From the NCBI GenBank assembly GCA_019459485.1, contig JAIBEZ010000035.1, positions 1 to 64,000 on the forward strand: DNA of 64,000 nucleotides, in the 5' to 3' direction. The notes under the pieces were generated by a model. The model did no database searches. It saw only the letters and a list, made by a program, of their open reading frames with translations, and was not told where the DNA came from. The DNA is from Prolixibacteraceae bacterium (GTDB lineage Bacteria > Bacteroidota > Bacteroidia > Bacteroidales > Prolixibacteraceae). The first letter of the stretch is position 1. Each line of letters starts with the position of its first letter. The position numbers were made by a program, and so were the translations under genes. Below are positions 36,988 to 45,348 of this stretch, one piece after another.

Positions 36988-38295
36988 TTATTCGGTTCGG
37001 GTAATTCTTGCACCAATGGCATTTAAGCGGTCGTCAATATTTTCATAACCACGATCGATTTGCTCAATGTTGGAGATTTTACTGGTTCCCTGAGCCGATA
37101 AAGCGGCAATCAGCAAAGCAACTCCCGCCCTGATATCCGGCGAAGTCATGTTGGTGGCCCTGAGCATATATTTGTGGTCGAGGCCTATTACTGTTGCACG
37201 GTGCGGATCACAGAGAATAATCTGGGCTCCCATGTCAATCAGTTTATCGACAAAAAATAATCGGCTTTCGAACATTTTCTGGTGGATAAGTACGCTTCCC
37301 TTGGCCTGCGTGGCAATCACAAGGAAAATACTGAGCAAATCAGGAGTCAGCCCTGGCCATGGCGCATCGGCAATGTTCATGATCGAACCATCGATAAATG
37401 TTTCAATCTCGTAATGTTCCTGAGCGGGAATGTATAAATCGTCGTCGCGCTCTTCCACGTAAATTCCCATCCGTTTAAATTGTTCAGGAATGATGCCCAA
37501 ATGCTGAATTCCTGCATTTCTGATGGTAATTTCAGAATTGGTCATTGCGGCAAGACCGATGAAACTGCCCACTTCAATCATGTCGGGAAGTATCTGGTGC
37601 GAGCATCCGGTTAAAGAACCAACTCCTTTTATTGTGAGCAGGTTTGAGCCGGTTCCTTCAATATTGGCGCCCATAGAAACGAGCATTTTGCAAAGTTGCT
37701 GAATGTATGGTTCGCAGGCGGCGTTATAAATGGTGGTGGTTCCTTCTGCCATCGAAGCTGCCATCACAATGTTGGCGGTTCCGGTAACCGAAGCTTCGTC
37801 GAGCAGCATGTAACTGCCTTTCAGTTTGGTTGCCTGAACACTGTAGAAATGCTGATCGGGATTGTAGGTGAATGTTGCGCCAAGTTTCTGAAGTCCGGTG
37901 AAATGAGTATCCAGCCGTCGTCTGCCGATTTTGTCGCCGCCCGGTTGTGGAATGTAACCAATTCCGAAACGTGTCAAAAGTGGTCCCAGAATCATGATCG
38001 AGCCACGGAGACTTGCGGCTTTGCGGGCAAAAAGTTCGGTTTTCAGGTAATCAAGTTTTATCTGATCTGCCTGAAATGTGTAATTTCCTTTGCTTACGCG
38101 TTCCGTTTTTACTCCCAGCTCGGTGAGGATTTCTATCAGCCTGATGACATCCTGTATTTCAGGAATATTTGAAATTTGAACTTTGGAGGACGTTAACAGG
38201 ACTGCACAAATTACCTGAAGCGCTTCGTTTTTTGCCCCCTGTGGGAACAAATCGCCGCTTAACTGTTTGCCACCTTCGATTTTAAAAGTTGCCAT
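36988..38295 (-). CDS. murA: UDP-N-acetylglucosamine 1-carboxyvinyltransferase MurA
   Basis: First committed step of peptidoglycan synthesis, adding enolpyruvate from PEP to UDP-GlcNAc. The 435-residue EPSP-synthase-fold protein has LFPQGAKNEALQVICA (the Lys-Asn pair), MILGPLL, the loop PQPGGDKIGRRRLDTHF and C-terminal TSPDIRAGVALLIAA. In most MurA enzymes the loop reads PGGCxIGxRPxDxH; here the Cys (E. coli Cys115) is Asp121. This is the form that makes mycobacterial and chlamydial MurA insensitive to fosfomycin. The DUF4290 gene lies upstream on the same strand. Confidence 0.94.
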   Translation of the reverse strand: MATFKIEGGKQLSGDLFPQGAKNEALQVICAVLLTSSKVQISNIPEIQDVIRLIEILTELGVKTERVSKGNYTFQADQIKLDYLKTELFARKAASLRGSIMILGPLLTRFGIGYIPQPGGDKIGRRRLDTHFTGLQKLGATFTYNPDQHFYSVQATKLKGSYMLLDEASVTGTANIVMAASMAEGTTTIYNAACEPYIQQLCKMLVSMGANIEGTGSNLLTIKGVGSLTGCSHQILPDMIEVGSFIGLAAMTNSEITIRNAGIQHLGIIPEQFKRMGIYVEERDDDLYIPAQEHYEIETFIDGSIMNIADAPWPGLTPDLLSIFLVIATQAKGSVLIHQKMFESRLFFVDKLIDMGAQIILCDPHRATVIGLDHKYMLRATNMTSPDIRAGVALLIAALSAQGTSKISNIEQIDRGYENIDDRLNAIGARITRTE

Positions 38296-38304
38296 TAAAA
38301 AAAG

Positions 38305-38356
38305 TCTCAGTATTCAGTCTCAGTATTCAGTCTCAGTGTTCAGTCTCAGTATTCAG
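38305..38356. repeat. Four tandem copies of a 13-bp word, AGTCTCAGTATTC
   Basis: Four consecutive copies (one with G for A) in the gap between DUF4290 and murA, followed by further short words CTCCATG/CTCCGTG/CTCCATG at about 38367-38388. The 13-mer is the reverse complement of the words at 4271-4297 and near 50445-50555. Confidence 0.85.
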
Positions 38357-38387
38357 TTGGCTTACTCCATGCTCCGTGCTCCATGCC

Positions 38388-39023
38388 CTACCGTTGCTGT
38401 TTGCTTCGGTCATCAGGTTTCTGAAATTTTCGTCTCTGAAGATTTTCCGGCACAGGGCTTTTTTTCTTGCTCCTGAATAAGATATCTTTGGTTTCGGCGA
38501 GTTGCATGTCGGAACATTGAATTTTACCTTTGGTCATTTCTTCAATATCCATTAATATTTTGTCGTCGGTTACCGAATCCTTGTTCCACATGATATAACT
38601 TTTTTTCATGTGGTTGGCAATCAATTTGATTAAGAGTTCACGGTCTTTCTCATCTTCATAAACAGCAGCCTTTTCAAGCAGTATTTCGATGGTTTTTCCG
38701 TAATGACGGTATTTAATCTTATTATTACTATACGGAATTCTTTCCGGAGGACTATTGAAAAATTCGGGTGCCGGCGGGGTATAAGGATAGTCGATGTCCA
38801 ATGTAAAATTAGACATGATTGCCAGATGGTCCCAAAGCTTGTGTTTAAAATCGTTGATGTCCCGAAGGTACGGATACATTGTTCCCATTATGTCTATAAT
38901 GGTTCTTGCTGCCCTGTTTCTCTCATCTCGGTCTTCAATGGTCATGATGTGGTTGACCATGTTTTGTAAGTTTCTGCCATACTCAGGCAAGGGCAACTTA
39001 CTGCGATCAGAATTGTAATCCAT
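38388..39023 (-). CDS. DUF4290 family protein
   Basis: A 211-residue cytoplasmic protein of the Bacteroidota-specific DUF4290 family, with the family pattern LPLPEYGRNLQNMV, RAARTIIDIMGTMYP, DFKHKLWDHLAIMS and the C-terminal basic tail rich in Lys/Arg/Gln. It is mostly helical; the function is unknown. It precedes murA on the same strand, a conserved neighbourhood in this phylum as far as I recall, which hints at an envelope-linked or housekeeping role (inference). Confidence 0.88.
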   Translation of the reverse strand: MDYNSDRSKLPLPEYGRNLQNMVNHIMTIEDRDERNRAARTIIDIMGTMYPYLRDINDFKHKLWDHLAIMSNFTLDIDYPYTPPAPEFFNSPPERIPYSNNKIKYRHYGKTIEILLEKAAVYEDEKDRELLIKLIANHMKKSYIMWNKDSVTDDKILMDIEEMTKGKIQCSDMQLAETKDILFRSKKKSPVPENLQRRKFQKPDDRSKQQR

Positions 39024-39185
39024 GTAAATAAATAAAGTTTTTCTTAAAAATCAGGCTGTTATCTCAAATGGGTAATTGGTACAGATAATCAGGATGAAGA
39101 TGAATCTTGTGCAAATAAAAGCAAAAAAGTTTTGATGACAAAAAAAAGGATCAAAAACTGTTTGAGTTGATTTCACTCTGCAAAA

Positions 39186-39809
39186 CTAACTAATTATCCG
39201 CAATTTAGCGAATTTTAATAAAAGTTGTTTTTTTCCGGCGTTCTGAAAAAACACTGTCGCCTTCATATCCGGCATATTTCCTTCCATTTGCAACACTTTT
39301 CCCCGCCCGAAACGTTGATGTTCAACCAACATTCCCGCCTGAATTTCCTCCGGATTGCTGAAGTCGAACGCATCGGTTTCCTTTTTTGCTTCACGCAATT
39401 TGTTCAACTTTTGGAACATATCAGGCTGATTGGGCGAAATGGTTTTAAATCCCGGAATCTGGGCATTTTGCGGACGTGGTTTGGGCGCTGAAAATGGCAA
39501 ATTAGAACTGTCGGAATAGAAATTCGGGTCTTTCTCAACCGGCATATCCAGGTACTGCGGATCAATTTCGTCGATAAACCGGCTTTTATTGCAGAACTCA
39601 GGTTTCCCCCATTTGTAGCGCTGACGGGCAAAGCTGATATAGGCGTGCTGCTCGGCGCGGGTAAGGGCAACATAAAACAAACGCCGTTCCTCTTCGAAAT
39701 CCTCCAGCGTTTTTTGCCCCATTTGGCTCGATGGGAAAAGGTTTTCTTCCACACCAACAATAAATACATTTTTAAATTCGAGCCCTTTGGCCGAGTGGAT
39801 GGTCATCAT
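39186..39809 (-). CDS. UvrD/PcrA-family DNA helicase, C-terminal fragment (split gene)
   Basis: 207 residues beginning with MMTIHSAKGLEF (helicase motif V) and EENLFPSS, then RRLFYVALTRAE (motif VI) and a basic C-terminal tail with a Tudor-like HQRFGRGKVLQMEGN end. It is in the same reading frame as the upstream fragment 39837-41501, separated from it by nine codons of which two are not stops problem-free: the intervening frame has TAA at 39837-39839 and 39828-39830. Joined, the two make a normal-sized helicase of about 770 residues. This part alone lacks the Walker A ATPase motif. Confidence 0.8.
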   Translation of the reverse strand: MMTIHSAKGLEFKNVFIVGVEENLFPSSQMGQKTLEDFEEERRLFYVALTRAEQHAYISFARQRYKWGKPEFCNKSRFIDEIDPQYLDMPVEKDPNFYSDSSNLPFSAPKPRPQNAQIPGFKTISPNQPDMFQKLNKLREAKKETDAFDFSNPEEIQAGMLVEHQRFGRGKVLQMEGNMPDMKATVFFQNAGKKQLLLKFAKLRIIS

Positions 39810-39836
39810 CGTTACACGGTCGTTGTCTTATTGCTT

Positions 39837-41501
39837 TTAGGAATCCTGATCGGTCAGCAAAGCAACATCTTCCATGTAATTGTTTAGCTGCATGGGTGTT
39901 CCTTCTTCTTTTGCTGAAATTGAAAACTCCTGAATACCGTTCAGCAGTTCCTGAATATTTTCGTACCGGCTGACACCTTCCGGAGTTTGATCCTGGTACA
40001 GATCTTTCATGATTTCGGTTCCGGTGGCAATTTCGGTGGCCAGCTCGAAAGCGCTGAGCAGTTCCAGTTTTTCCCTGAAAACTTCGATGAGCCGCGTAAA
40101 TTCATGAATTTTTGCTGCAGTTCCTTTGTTGAATTCACCTAAAAGCAATGGTATGTTGGTGGCGAATTCCCAGATGCAAATGTTGTTTTCGGAGGCAAAT
40201 TGTTCAAGTTTGGTAAGGCTGGTCTGCCCGATTCCGCGCGCCGGATAGTTGATGACCCGCTTAAATGCTTCGTTGTCTTTCGGGTTAATTACCATTCTGA
40301 AATAGGCGAGCAAATCCTTAATTTCTTTTCGCTGGTAAAAGGAGAGGCCACCATATATCCGGTAAGGAATATTCCGTTTCCGGAGCGCTTCCTCAAAAAT
40401 ACGCGACTGGGCGTTGGTGCGGTACAAAATGGCGTAATCCGAAAACATAAAATGCTCGCGCATCCGGGTGTCAATAATTTCGTTCGAAACCAGGTAGCCT
40501 TCTTCGTTGTCGGTAATGGCGCTCATTACTTTTATCAACGTACCAACTTCTTTTTCGGAAAATACATTTTTCCTGATTTGCCTTTTGTTTTTGGCAATGA
40601 TGCTGTTTGCTGCGTCCACAATGGTTTGCGTTGACCGGTAATTCTGTTCGAGCTTAAAAACTTTGTGATCGGGATAATCTTTCTGAAAATTCAGGATATT
40701 TTCGATGCGTGCCCCGCGAAACGAATAAATACTCTGGGCATCGTCGCCAACCACGCAAATGTTGTTGTGTTTGGCGGCCAGTTTTTTAATGATCATGTAT
40801 TGGGAATGGTTCGTATCCTGGTACTCGTCAACCAGAATATAACTGAAAATTCGTTGGTATTTGTCCAGAATTTCGGGATGGTTCCTGAACAGCACATTCG
40901 TTTTCATCAGCAAATCATCAAAATCCATGGCTCCGGCCAGAAAGCACCGTTTGGTGTATTCCTTATAAATTGTGGTGATGTAGGGCATTTTTATGCTTTG
41001 GTCGTATTCTACAGTTTCGGGCAATGTGGCGTACATTTCAGAAGAAACAAGGTTGTTTTTTGCTGCAGAAATACGACCTGCAACCACATTGGTTTTATAG
41101 GTTTTGTCGTCGAGTTTTAAATCTTTGATGATACTCTTTATCAGACTTTTCGAGTCAGAAGAATCGTAAATTGTAAAATTTGACGGGTATCCCAAAGTTT
41201 CGGATTCGGTTCTTAAAATACGCGCAAAAATGGCGTGGAACGTTCCCATCCAGAGGTAACGTGCAGTATTCGGGCCAACCATTTCCGAGATACGGCTTTT
41301 CATTTCTTTGGCGGCCTTGTTGGTAAAAGTAAGCGCCAAAACCGATCCGGGCTTTACCCCATTCTTTAATAAATGTGTAATCCGGTATGTTAAAACCCTT
41401 GTCTTTCCCGATCCTGCTCCTGCAATGATCAGTGATGCGCCGTTGATGTTTTCAACCGCAAGCCGCTGAGGCTCATTCAATCCTTCTAAATAATTCTGCA
41501 C
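39837..41501 (-). CDS. UvrD/PcrA-family DNA helicase, N-terminal fragment (split gene)
   Basis: SF1A 3'-5' helicase fragment with the Q-motif LNEPQRLAV, Walker A GAGSGKTRVL, motif Ia LTFTNKAAKEM, Walker B VDEYQDTNHSQY, motif III VVGDDAQSIYSFRGA and motif IV EQNYRST. It ends at LLTDQDS, just before motif V, at a TAA followed three codons later by a second TAA in the same frame. The start is set at the GTG at 41501 because a -7 element lies at 41526-41533; the open frame itself extends to 41582. Whether a functional protein is made depends on whether the stops are real. Confidence 0.8.
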   Translation of the reverse strand: MQNYLEGLNEPQRLAVENINGASLIIAGAGSGKTRVLTYRITHLLKNGVKPGSVLALTFTNKAAKEMKSRISEMVGPNTARYLWMGTFHAIFARILRTESETLGYPSNFTIYDSSDSKSLIKSIIKDLKLDDKTYKTNVVAGRISAAKNNLVSSEMYATLPETVEYDQSIKMPYITTIYKEYTKRCFLAGAMDFDDLLMKTNVLFRNHPEILDKYQRIFSYILVDEYQDTNHSQYMIIKKLAAKHNNICVVGDDAQSIYSFRGARIENILNFQKDYPDHKVFKLEQNYRSTQTIVDAANSIIAKNKRQIRKNVFSEKEVGTLIKVMSAITDNEEGYLVSNEIIDTRMREHFMFSDYAILYRTNAQSRIFEEALRKRNIPYRIYGGLSFYQRKEIKDLLAYFRMVINPKDNEAFKRVINYPARGIGQTSLTKLEQFASENNICIWEFATNIPLLLGEFNKGTAAKIHEFTRLIEVFREKLELLSAFELATEIATGTEIMKDLYQDQTPEGVSRYENIQELLNGIQEFSISAKEEGTPMQLNNYMEDVALLTDQDS

Positions 41502-41525
41502 TTTTTCCTGTTCTAAAATGGAGTT

Positions 41526-41533
41526 CAAAAGTA
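41526..41533 (-). promoter_or_regulatory. uvrD/pcrA promoter, -7 element
   Basis: Minus strand TACTTTTG, an exact TAnnTTTG. It overlaps the in-frame TTG codon of the long ORF, arguing that translation starts downstream, at the GTG at 41501 or a later TTG. Confidence 0.45.
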
Positions 41534-41731
41534 AAACTGTTTTCTGGTTTATAAGGGCGGCAAGGTAAGTAGTTTTCAACAATAATTGTTTAGCGGAACT
41601 ATCCTTTGCTTCTTTCGGACAGTTGATAACTGATTAACTGAAATTATCAATTTGGAAATTTTGTCGTACACGCACAAAAGATAAATCAATTTTTAGCGTT
41701 AATATTGTGAATTCTTAAAAGAAAAAGTAGA

Positions 41732-43063
41732 ATGAACATTCAAAGTAGAGTTGCTGCATTCATTGTTTTGATCGTTTTTGCCCTTGTTCCAACCATGGCT
41801 TTTCCCCAGATCACTTCTGTTGCCAATGAAGTTGTGCCAACAGAATATTCAAGTGGAAGTCAGGATAATGTTCATGTTTTTTGTGGTGAGAAAGGAGATT
41901 TGAATGCTTCGTTGATTGCCACTTCTCCAAACAATGAAACGGCCAGCTTTGAGTGGCTGAAATACAATGAGGCGACCCGTAATTTTGATCCATTCCTGAA
42001 TGATCAATCCGGAAATACGACCTCAACAATTTCTGATTTGGCGGATGGATGTTACCGGGTAAATATTACCGGCACTTCCGGAGTTACAACATATACTGCC
42101 TGGGCTTTTAATAATTACATTGAAGCGACGGCTGAAATTCCGGAGTCGGATTGTATTAAATTTATTCTAAAAGGAACTTTAATATCTCCAGCAACATTTA
42201 CATATATTGATCTGCCAACCAGCCAGCCCAAACTATTGAATAAGGAGATTGAAGTTGAATGGTTGGAAAATGGCAGTGCGGTTGTTAGCCGGATTCTTAC
42301 CTCTGAAATATTCGACCCGCCTACGAGTAATACCAATTATTTATTGTCGGTAACCGACCGCTTTGATTGTGTTGCCAGAATTAATATAGAGTATATTTCA
42401 ATTGTCACCAAGGCATCATTTGAGGCAACAAAACCTGAACGTAAAAGTGATTCGAGATTTGACGAGGCGCCATTGAGGGTTACTTTCAACAATACTTCGG
42501 AAAACGGCGATGCGGGAAAATTCGAATGGTTTATTTTCAGGGACCTTGATGAAATTAAAAGAGAATCGGCAGCGAATGGGGGTATTGTAAAGGACAGTAT
42601 TCTGATTAAAATTTTCACTGACAGTCCCGAATATACTTTTGAAAACTCCGGAAAATACATGGTCAAACTGGTATCAAAAAAAATATCTGAGTTTCATACC
42701 TGCACCGATACCTTTTACATGAGTGATTATATTGTTGCCGATACTGCGTTTATTGAAGCTCCCAATGTATTTACCCCGGGAAATGATGGTGTGAATGATA
42801 AGTTTGTAATTCGTTTTTTCTCGATGAAAACGGTTAAAATTTCAATTTTTAACCGTTGGGGAAAAGTGCTGCATGTTTGGGAGAGCAACAATGTTCAGGG
42901 ATTTAGTCCGACAATTGATTCAACTCCTCAGGCTGTTTGGGATGGTAAAGTTGGAGGCAAAATAGCTACCCCCGGCGTTTATTATTATGTAGTTGAAGGT
43001 ACAGGGCGAGATGGTGACAGAAAGCGAACTAGCGGATTTTTTCATTTGTTCAGGGGGAAATAG
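41732..43063 (+). CDS. Secreted protein with T9SS gliding-type C-terminal sorting domain
   Basis: 443 residues with a signal peptide (AAFIVLIVFALVPTMAFPQ). The middle contains Ig/PKD-like beta segments (LRVTFNNTSENGDAGKFEWFIF, YTFENSGKYMVKLV). The C-terminal 90 residues form the gliding-motility-type domain (TIGR04131): APNVFTPGNDGVNDKF, ISIFNRWGKVLHVW, AVWDGKVGGKIATPGVYYYVVEG. This is a type B signal for export by the type IX secretion system and attachment to the surface. Ligand unknown. It stands alone, with no PorP/SprF partner gene adjacent. Confidence 0.88.
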   Translation: MNIQSRVAAFIVLIVFALVPTMAFPQITSVANEVVPTEYSSGSQDNVHVFCGEKGDLNASLIATSPNNETASFEWLKYNEATRNFDPFLNDQSGNTTSTISDLADGCYRVNITGTSGVTTYTAWAFNNYIEATAEIPESDCIKFILKGTLISPATFTYIDLPTSQPKLLNKEIEVEWLENGSAVVSRILTSEIFDPPTSNTNYLLSVTDRFDCVARINIEYISIVTKASFEATKPERKSDSRFDEAPLRVTFNNTSENGDAGKFEWFIFRDLDEIKRESAANGGIVKDSILIKIFTDSPEYTFENSGKYMVKLVSKKISEFHTCTDTFYMSDYIVADTAFIEAPNVFTPGNDGVNDKFVIRFFSMKTVKISIFNRWGKVLHVWESNNVQGFSPTIDSTPQAVWDGKVGGKIATPGVYYYVVEGTGRDGDRKRTSGFFHLFRGK

Positions 43064-43478
43064 AAGTAAAGGGTAGATTCAATACTGGATTCATTGCCGG
43101 GCAAATTATTCGCCGGAATGGTAAATTAAAACCCGAACCATTCAATAATTTATTCAAAAACAAGGGTGTAAATTAAGTTCGTTTAGGTTCAACAATACAT
43201 CGATCAGTTAAACAACCGCATTTTTTAGGTGTTTTGATTGATTGATCAGTTAAACAACCGCATTTTTTAGGTCTTTTGATTCATCGACCAGTTAAACAAC
43301 CGCATTTTTTAGGTCTTTTATATCATCGATTGGCTATACAACCTAAAATATCCTATAAAATACCTAAACAACGCTCTTCGTCAGGTAAACAAAGTTTCGT
43401 CACAGAGCAAAAAAGCAAAGGCCATATCCCGTATAAAGAAGAATATGGCCTAAAAAAGTAACTTGTTTTCCTGTATTA
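43064..43478. other. Intergenic region with 42-bp tandem repeats
   Basis: A 415-base gap between convergent genes. It contains the tandem repeat listed separately and a hairpin GGCCATAT / ATATGGCC at 43421-43451 that could terminate the minus-strand gene at 43479. The short ORF across the repeat (43276-43461) is not supported as a gene. Confidence 0.6.
43202..43354. repeat. 42-bp tandem repeat, three good copies and one degenerate
   Basis: Copies start at 43202, 43244 and 43286, exactly 42 bases apart, with a diverged fourth from 43328. Each holds AGTTAAACAACCGCATTTTT followed by TAGGT and a variable TTTTGATTNAT tail. 42 is a multiple of 3, but the repeat frames contain stops, so it is non-coding. 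There are no unique spacers, so it is not a CRISPR. Confidence 0.88.
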
Positions 43479-43958
43479 TTATGCCTCTGTTTCTGTTTTT
43501 CCTGAGGCAGCACGTAGGAAAAACTGTTTCATATCGTTATAAACAGTTACTGCATTGCTTACTTTTTCGCTGGCGCTGTAACGCACCGAGCGGTAAAATG
43601 CCAGTACATCCTGGTAGTTGTCGTAATCGAGCATGATTTTCATGTCAGTAAGCTTACGGAGCACATCTTCTGCCAGCATAATCATTTCTTCAGTCCCGAT
43701 GCGGGCCTGATAGTCGCGTTCAAACTCTTCCCGGTCGATAAACGAAGGTACCAGCTCGGGGAATTGCCCCATATAGGTGCGGCCTTTGTTGATTTTTAAT
43801 TTGTTTTGCTCGGACACAGAGCCATAGGTACGGCGGTCGTCGTTCGACAAAACCGGAGATTTGGGAGTAATAATTTCTAGCAAGGTTCTCAATGCCTGAT
43901 TGGCAATCTCTTTTTCTTCTGCAGTAAAAACTACCTGAATTAAATCGTCGTTGATCAT
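43479..43958 (-). CDS. Uncharacterised helical protein
   Basis: 159 residues, cytoplasmic, strongly helical (EEKEIANQALRTLLEII, EEMIMLAEDVLRKLTDMK, ASEKVSNAVTVYNDMKQFF) with a short basic centre (DRRTYGSVSEQNKLKINKG). There is no signal, membrane segment or catalytic motif. I do not recognise the family. The gene is alone, convergent with the T9SS protein gene, and ends near a hairpin. Confidence 0.65.
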   Translation of the reverse strand: MINDDLIQVVFTAEEKEIANQALRTLLEIITPKSPVLSNDDRRTYGSVSEQNKLKINKGRTYMGQFPELVPSFIDREEFERDYQARIGTEEMIMLAEDVLRKLTDMKIMLDYDNYQDVLAFYRSVRYSASEKVSNAVTVYNDMKQFFLRAASGKTETEA

Positions 43959-44186
43959 TGGTTTTTGATTTAAAGGTTTAACTATTGTAATTACCAGTTA
44001 ATTCCGGAAAACCCTAAAAGGTAACCCAGTTTTTTCCTTTTTAACATTTCTTTTTATCGAGGGTTCATGATTCGTTATCAGTTTTATTTATAACGCCTTA
44101 TGAAATGTCAGGCCGTGTATAGTCGGAGCAGAAAATTCAAGCAATCTTTTTCGATGCAATTTGCTTCTTTTAGAAATGAAATAATG

Positions 44187-44194
44187 TAGTTTTG
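44187..44194 (+). promoter_or_regulatory. Putative promoter of the methyltransferase-like gene, -7 element
   Basis: TAGTTTTG, a TAnnTTTG match, 37 bases before the GTG start at 44232. The nearest TTTG (44160-44163) is 23 bases upstream, longer than usual. Confidence 0.4.
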
Positions 44195-44231
44195 AGCAAT
44201 CATTTGACAATTTCAACTATAATTTTAAAAA

Positions 44232-45101
44232 GTGAAAAATAGAATCAAAGGCATTTTAAAGAACTACTTTCTTATACTAAAAATCAGGAATCGATTTTAT
44301 CCATCAACACAAATTGCCCAGCGGCAACTCTTTCATTATTATCAGGATTGTGAGAGAAATAATACTCTTCCGAAGTTACGGGATACAGGTTTCCGGGTTT
44401 TCTCGCAATTTGAAGAAGATGGCATATTGTTGTTCATCTTTTCTGTTATTGGGATGGATAACAAGACGTTTGTTGAAATTGGCTCCGATGATGGGATAAA
44501 CAGCAATAGTGCAAACCTTGTATTTAATTTTGGCTGGCACGGACTTTTTATTGATGGCAACAAACACAGCATAGAACGTGGCCGGAAATTTTACGGAAAA
44601 TACCCGCATCCATGGGCTTATTCTCCAAAATTTGCGTGTGATTTAGTAAAGCGTGAAAACATCAATCAGATTATTCAAAAGGCTGGTTTTTCGGGAGAAA
44701 TTGGATTGCTTTCAATTGATATTGATGGGAATGACTACTGGGTATGGGATGCGCTTGATGTGATTCAGCCTCAGGTGGTGATTATTGAAACTCACAATGA
44801 ATTTGGATTTGAAGATATTGTTGTTCCGTACGACCCCAATTATTTTTATCCGGGGAAGCACCCGGTTTATCATGGTGCTTCTCCAATTGCAATGACCAAA
44901 CTTGCAAAACAAAAGGGTTACAGGTTGGTAGGAGCAAATGAACTGGGATTCAATTTCATTTTCGTTAAAAACGGAATTGCTGAGGAATTTATTCCAGAGG
45001 TTAGTGTTGAATCTGTATTGCAACATCGATCCGTTGCTGAAGGAATGACTAAGTTTGAAGAAATAAAAAATTGGGAATACGAACGGAATAGGATAGAATA
45101 G
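44232..45101 (+). CDS. Methyltransferase-like protein (FkbM-like Rossmann fold)
   Basis: 289 residues starting at GTG 44232. The core has an SAM-binding-like strand-loop KTFVEIGSDDGINSNSA (acidic end of beta1), FIDGNKHSIERG, then GLLSIDIDGNDYWVWDAL and VIIETHNEFG, as in FkbM-like or NodS-like methyltransferases acting on sugars and glycans. The N-terminal 60 residues are basic and helical. There is no neighbouring glycan gene, so the substrate is unknown. It is bounded by a strong terminator. Confidence 0.7.
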   Translation: MKNRIKGILKNYFLILKIRNRFYPSTQIAQRQLFHYYQDCERNNTLPKLRDTGFRVFSQFEEDGILLFIFSVIGMDNKTFVEIGSDDGINSNSANLVFNFGWHGLFIDGNKHSIERGRKFYGKYPHPWAYSPKFACDLVKRENINQIIQKAGFSGEIGLLSIDIDGNDYWVWDALDVIQPQVVIIETHNEFGFEDIVVPYDPNYFYPGKHPVYHGASPIAMTKLAKQKGYRLVGANELGFNFIFVKNGIAEEFIPEVSVESVLQHRSVAEGMTKFEEIKNWEYERNRIE

Positions 45102-45110
45102 GAACGCAAT

Positions 45111-45148
45111 AACTGAAAAACCCGGTGGCATTCACGGGTTTTTCAGTT
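45111..45148. terminator. Bidirectional terminator between the methyltransferase-like gene and hicA
   Basis: 14-bp perfect stem AACTGAAAAACCCG / CGGGTTTTTCAGTT with a 10-base loop. Confidence 0.9.
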
Positions 45149-45162
45149 TTGGCGCGCCAAAT

Positions 45163-45348
45163 TTATACCGAGGGAATATCAAGTTGTTTGCATATGTTTT
45201 TACACAACCGGTTATCAATTTCTTTATGCCTTACAACGGCTGATTGCTTCAAATTTGCTTTGTTTACCCAAATTGAATGATTCCCACCTTCTCGCAATAA
45301 CTTACAGCCATGTTCAGTCAGGTGCTTTTCAAAATCCTTCAGTTTCAT
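45163..45348 (-). CDS. hicA: HicA-family mRNA interferase toxin
   Basis: A 61-residue type II toxin with the small dsRBD-like fold. The N-terminal MKLKDFEKHLTEHGCKLLREG and the catalytic GGNHSIWVN segment (catalytic His in the GxHxxW-like pattern) are typical, followed by VVRHKEIDNRLCKNICKQL. It overlaps the antitoxin gene by 4 bases. Predicted to cleave mRNA when the antitoxin is lost. The two genes are in the order antitoxin then toxin. Confidence 0.88.
   Translation of the reverse strand: MKLKDFEKHLTEHGCKLLREGGNHSIWVNKANLKQSAVVRHKEIDNRLCKNICKQLDIPSV

Noticed and set aside
43202-43354. Possible CRISPR array
   Set aside because: Copies are contiguous with no unique spacers; this is a tandem repeat. 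No cas genes are nearby.
43276-43461. 61-residue ORF across the 42-bp repeat
   Set aside because: It begins inside the tandem repeat, other repeat copies contain stops in the same register, and there is no promoter or start signal.
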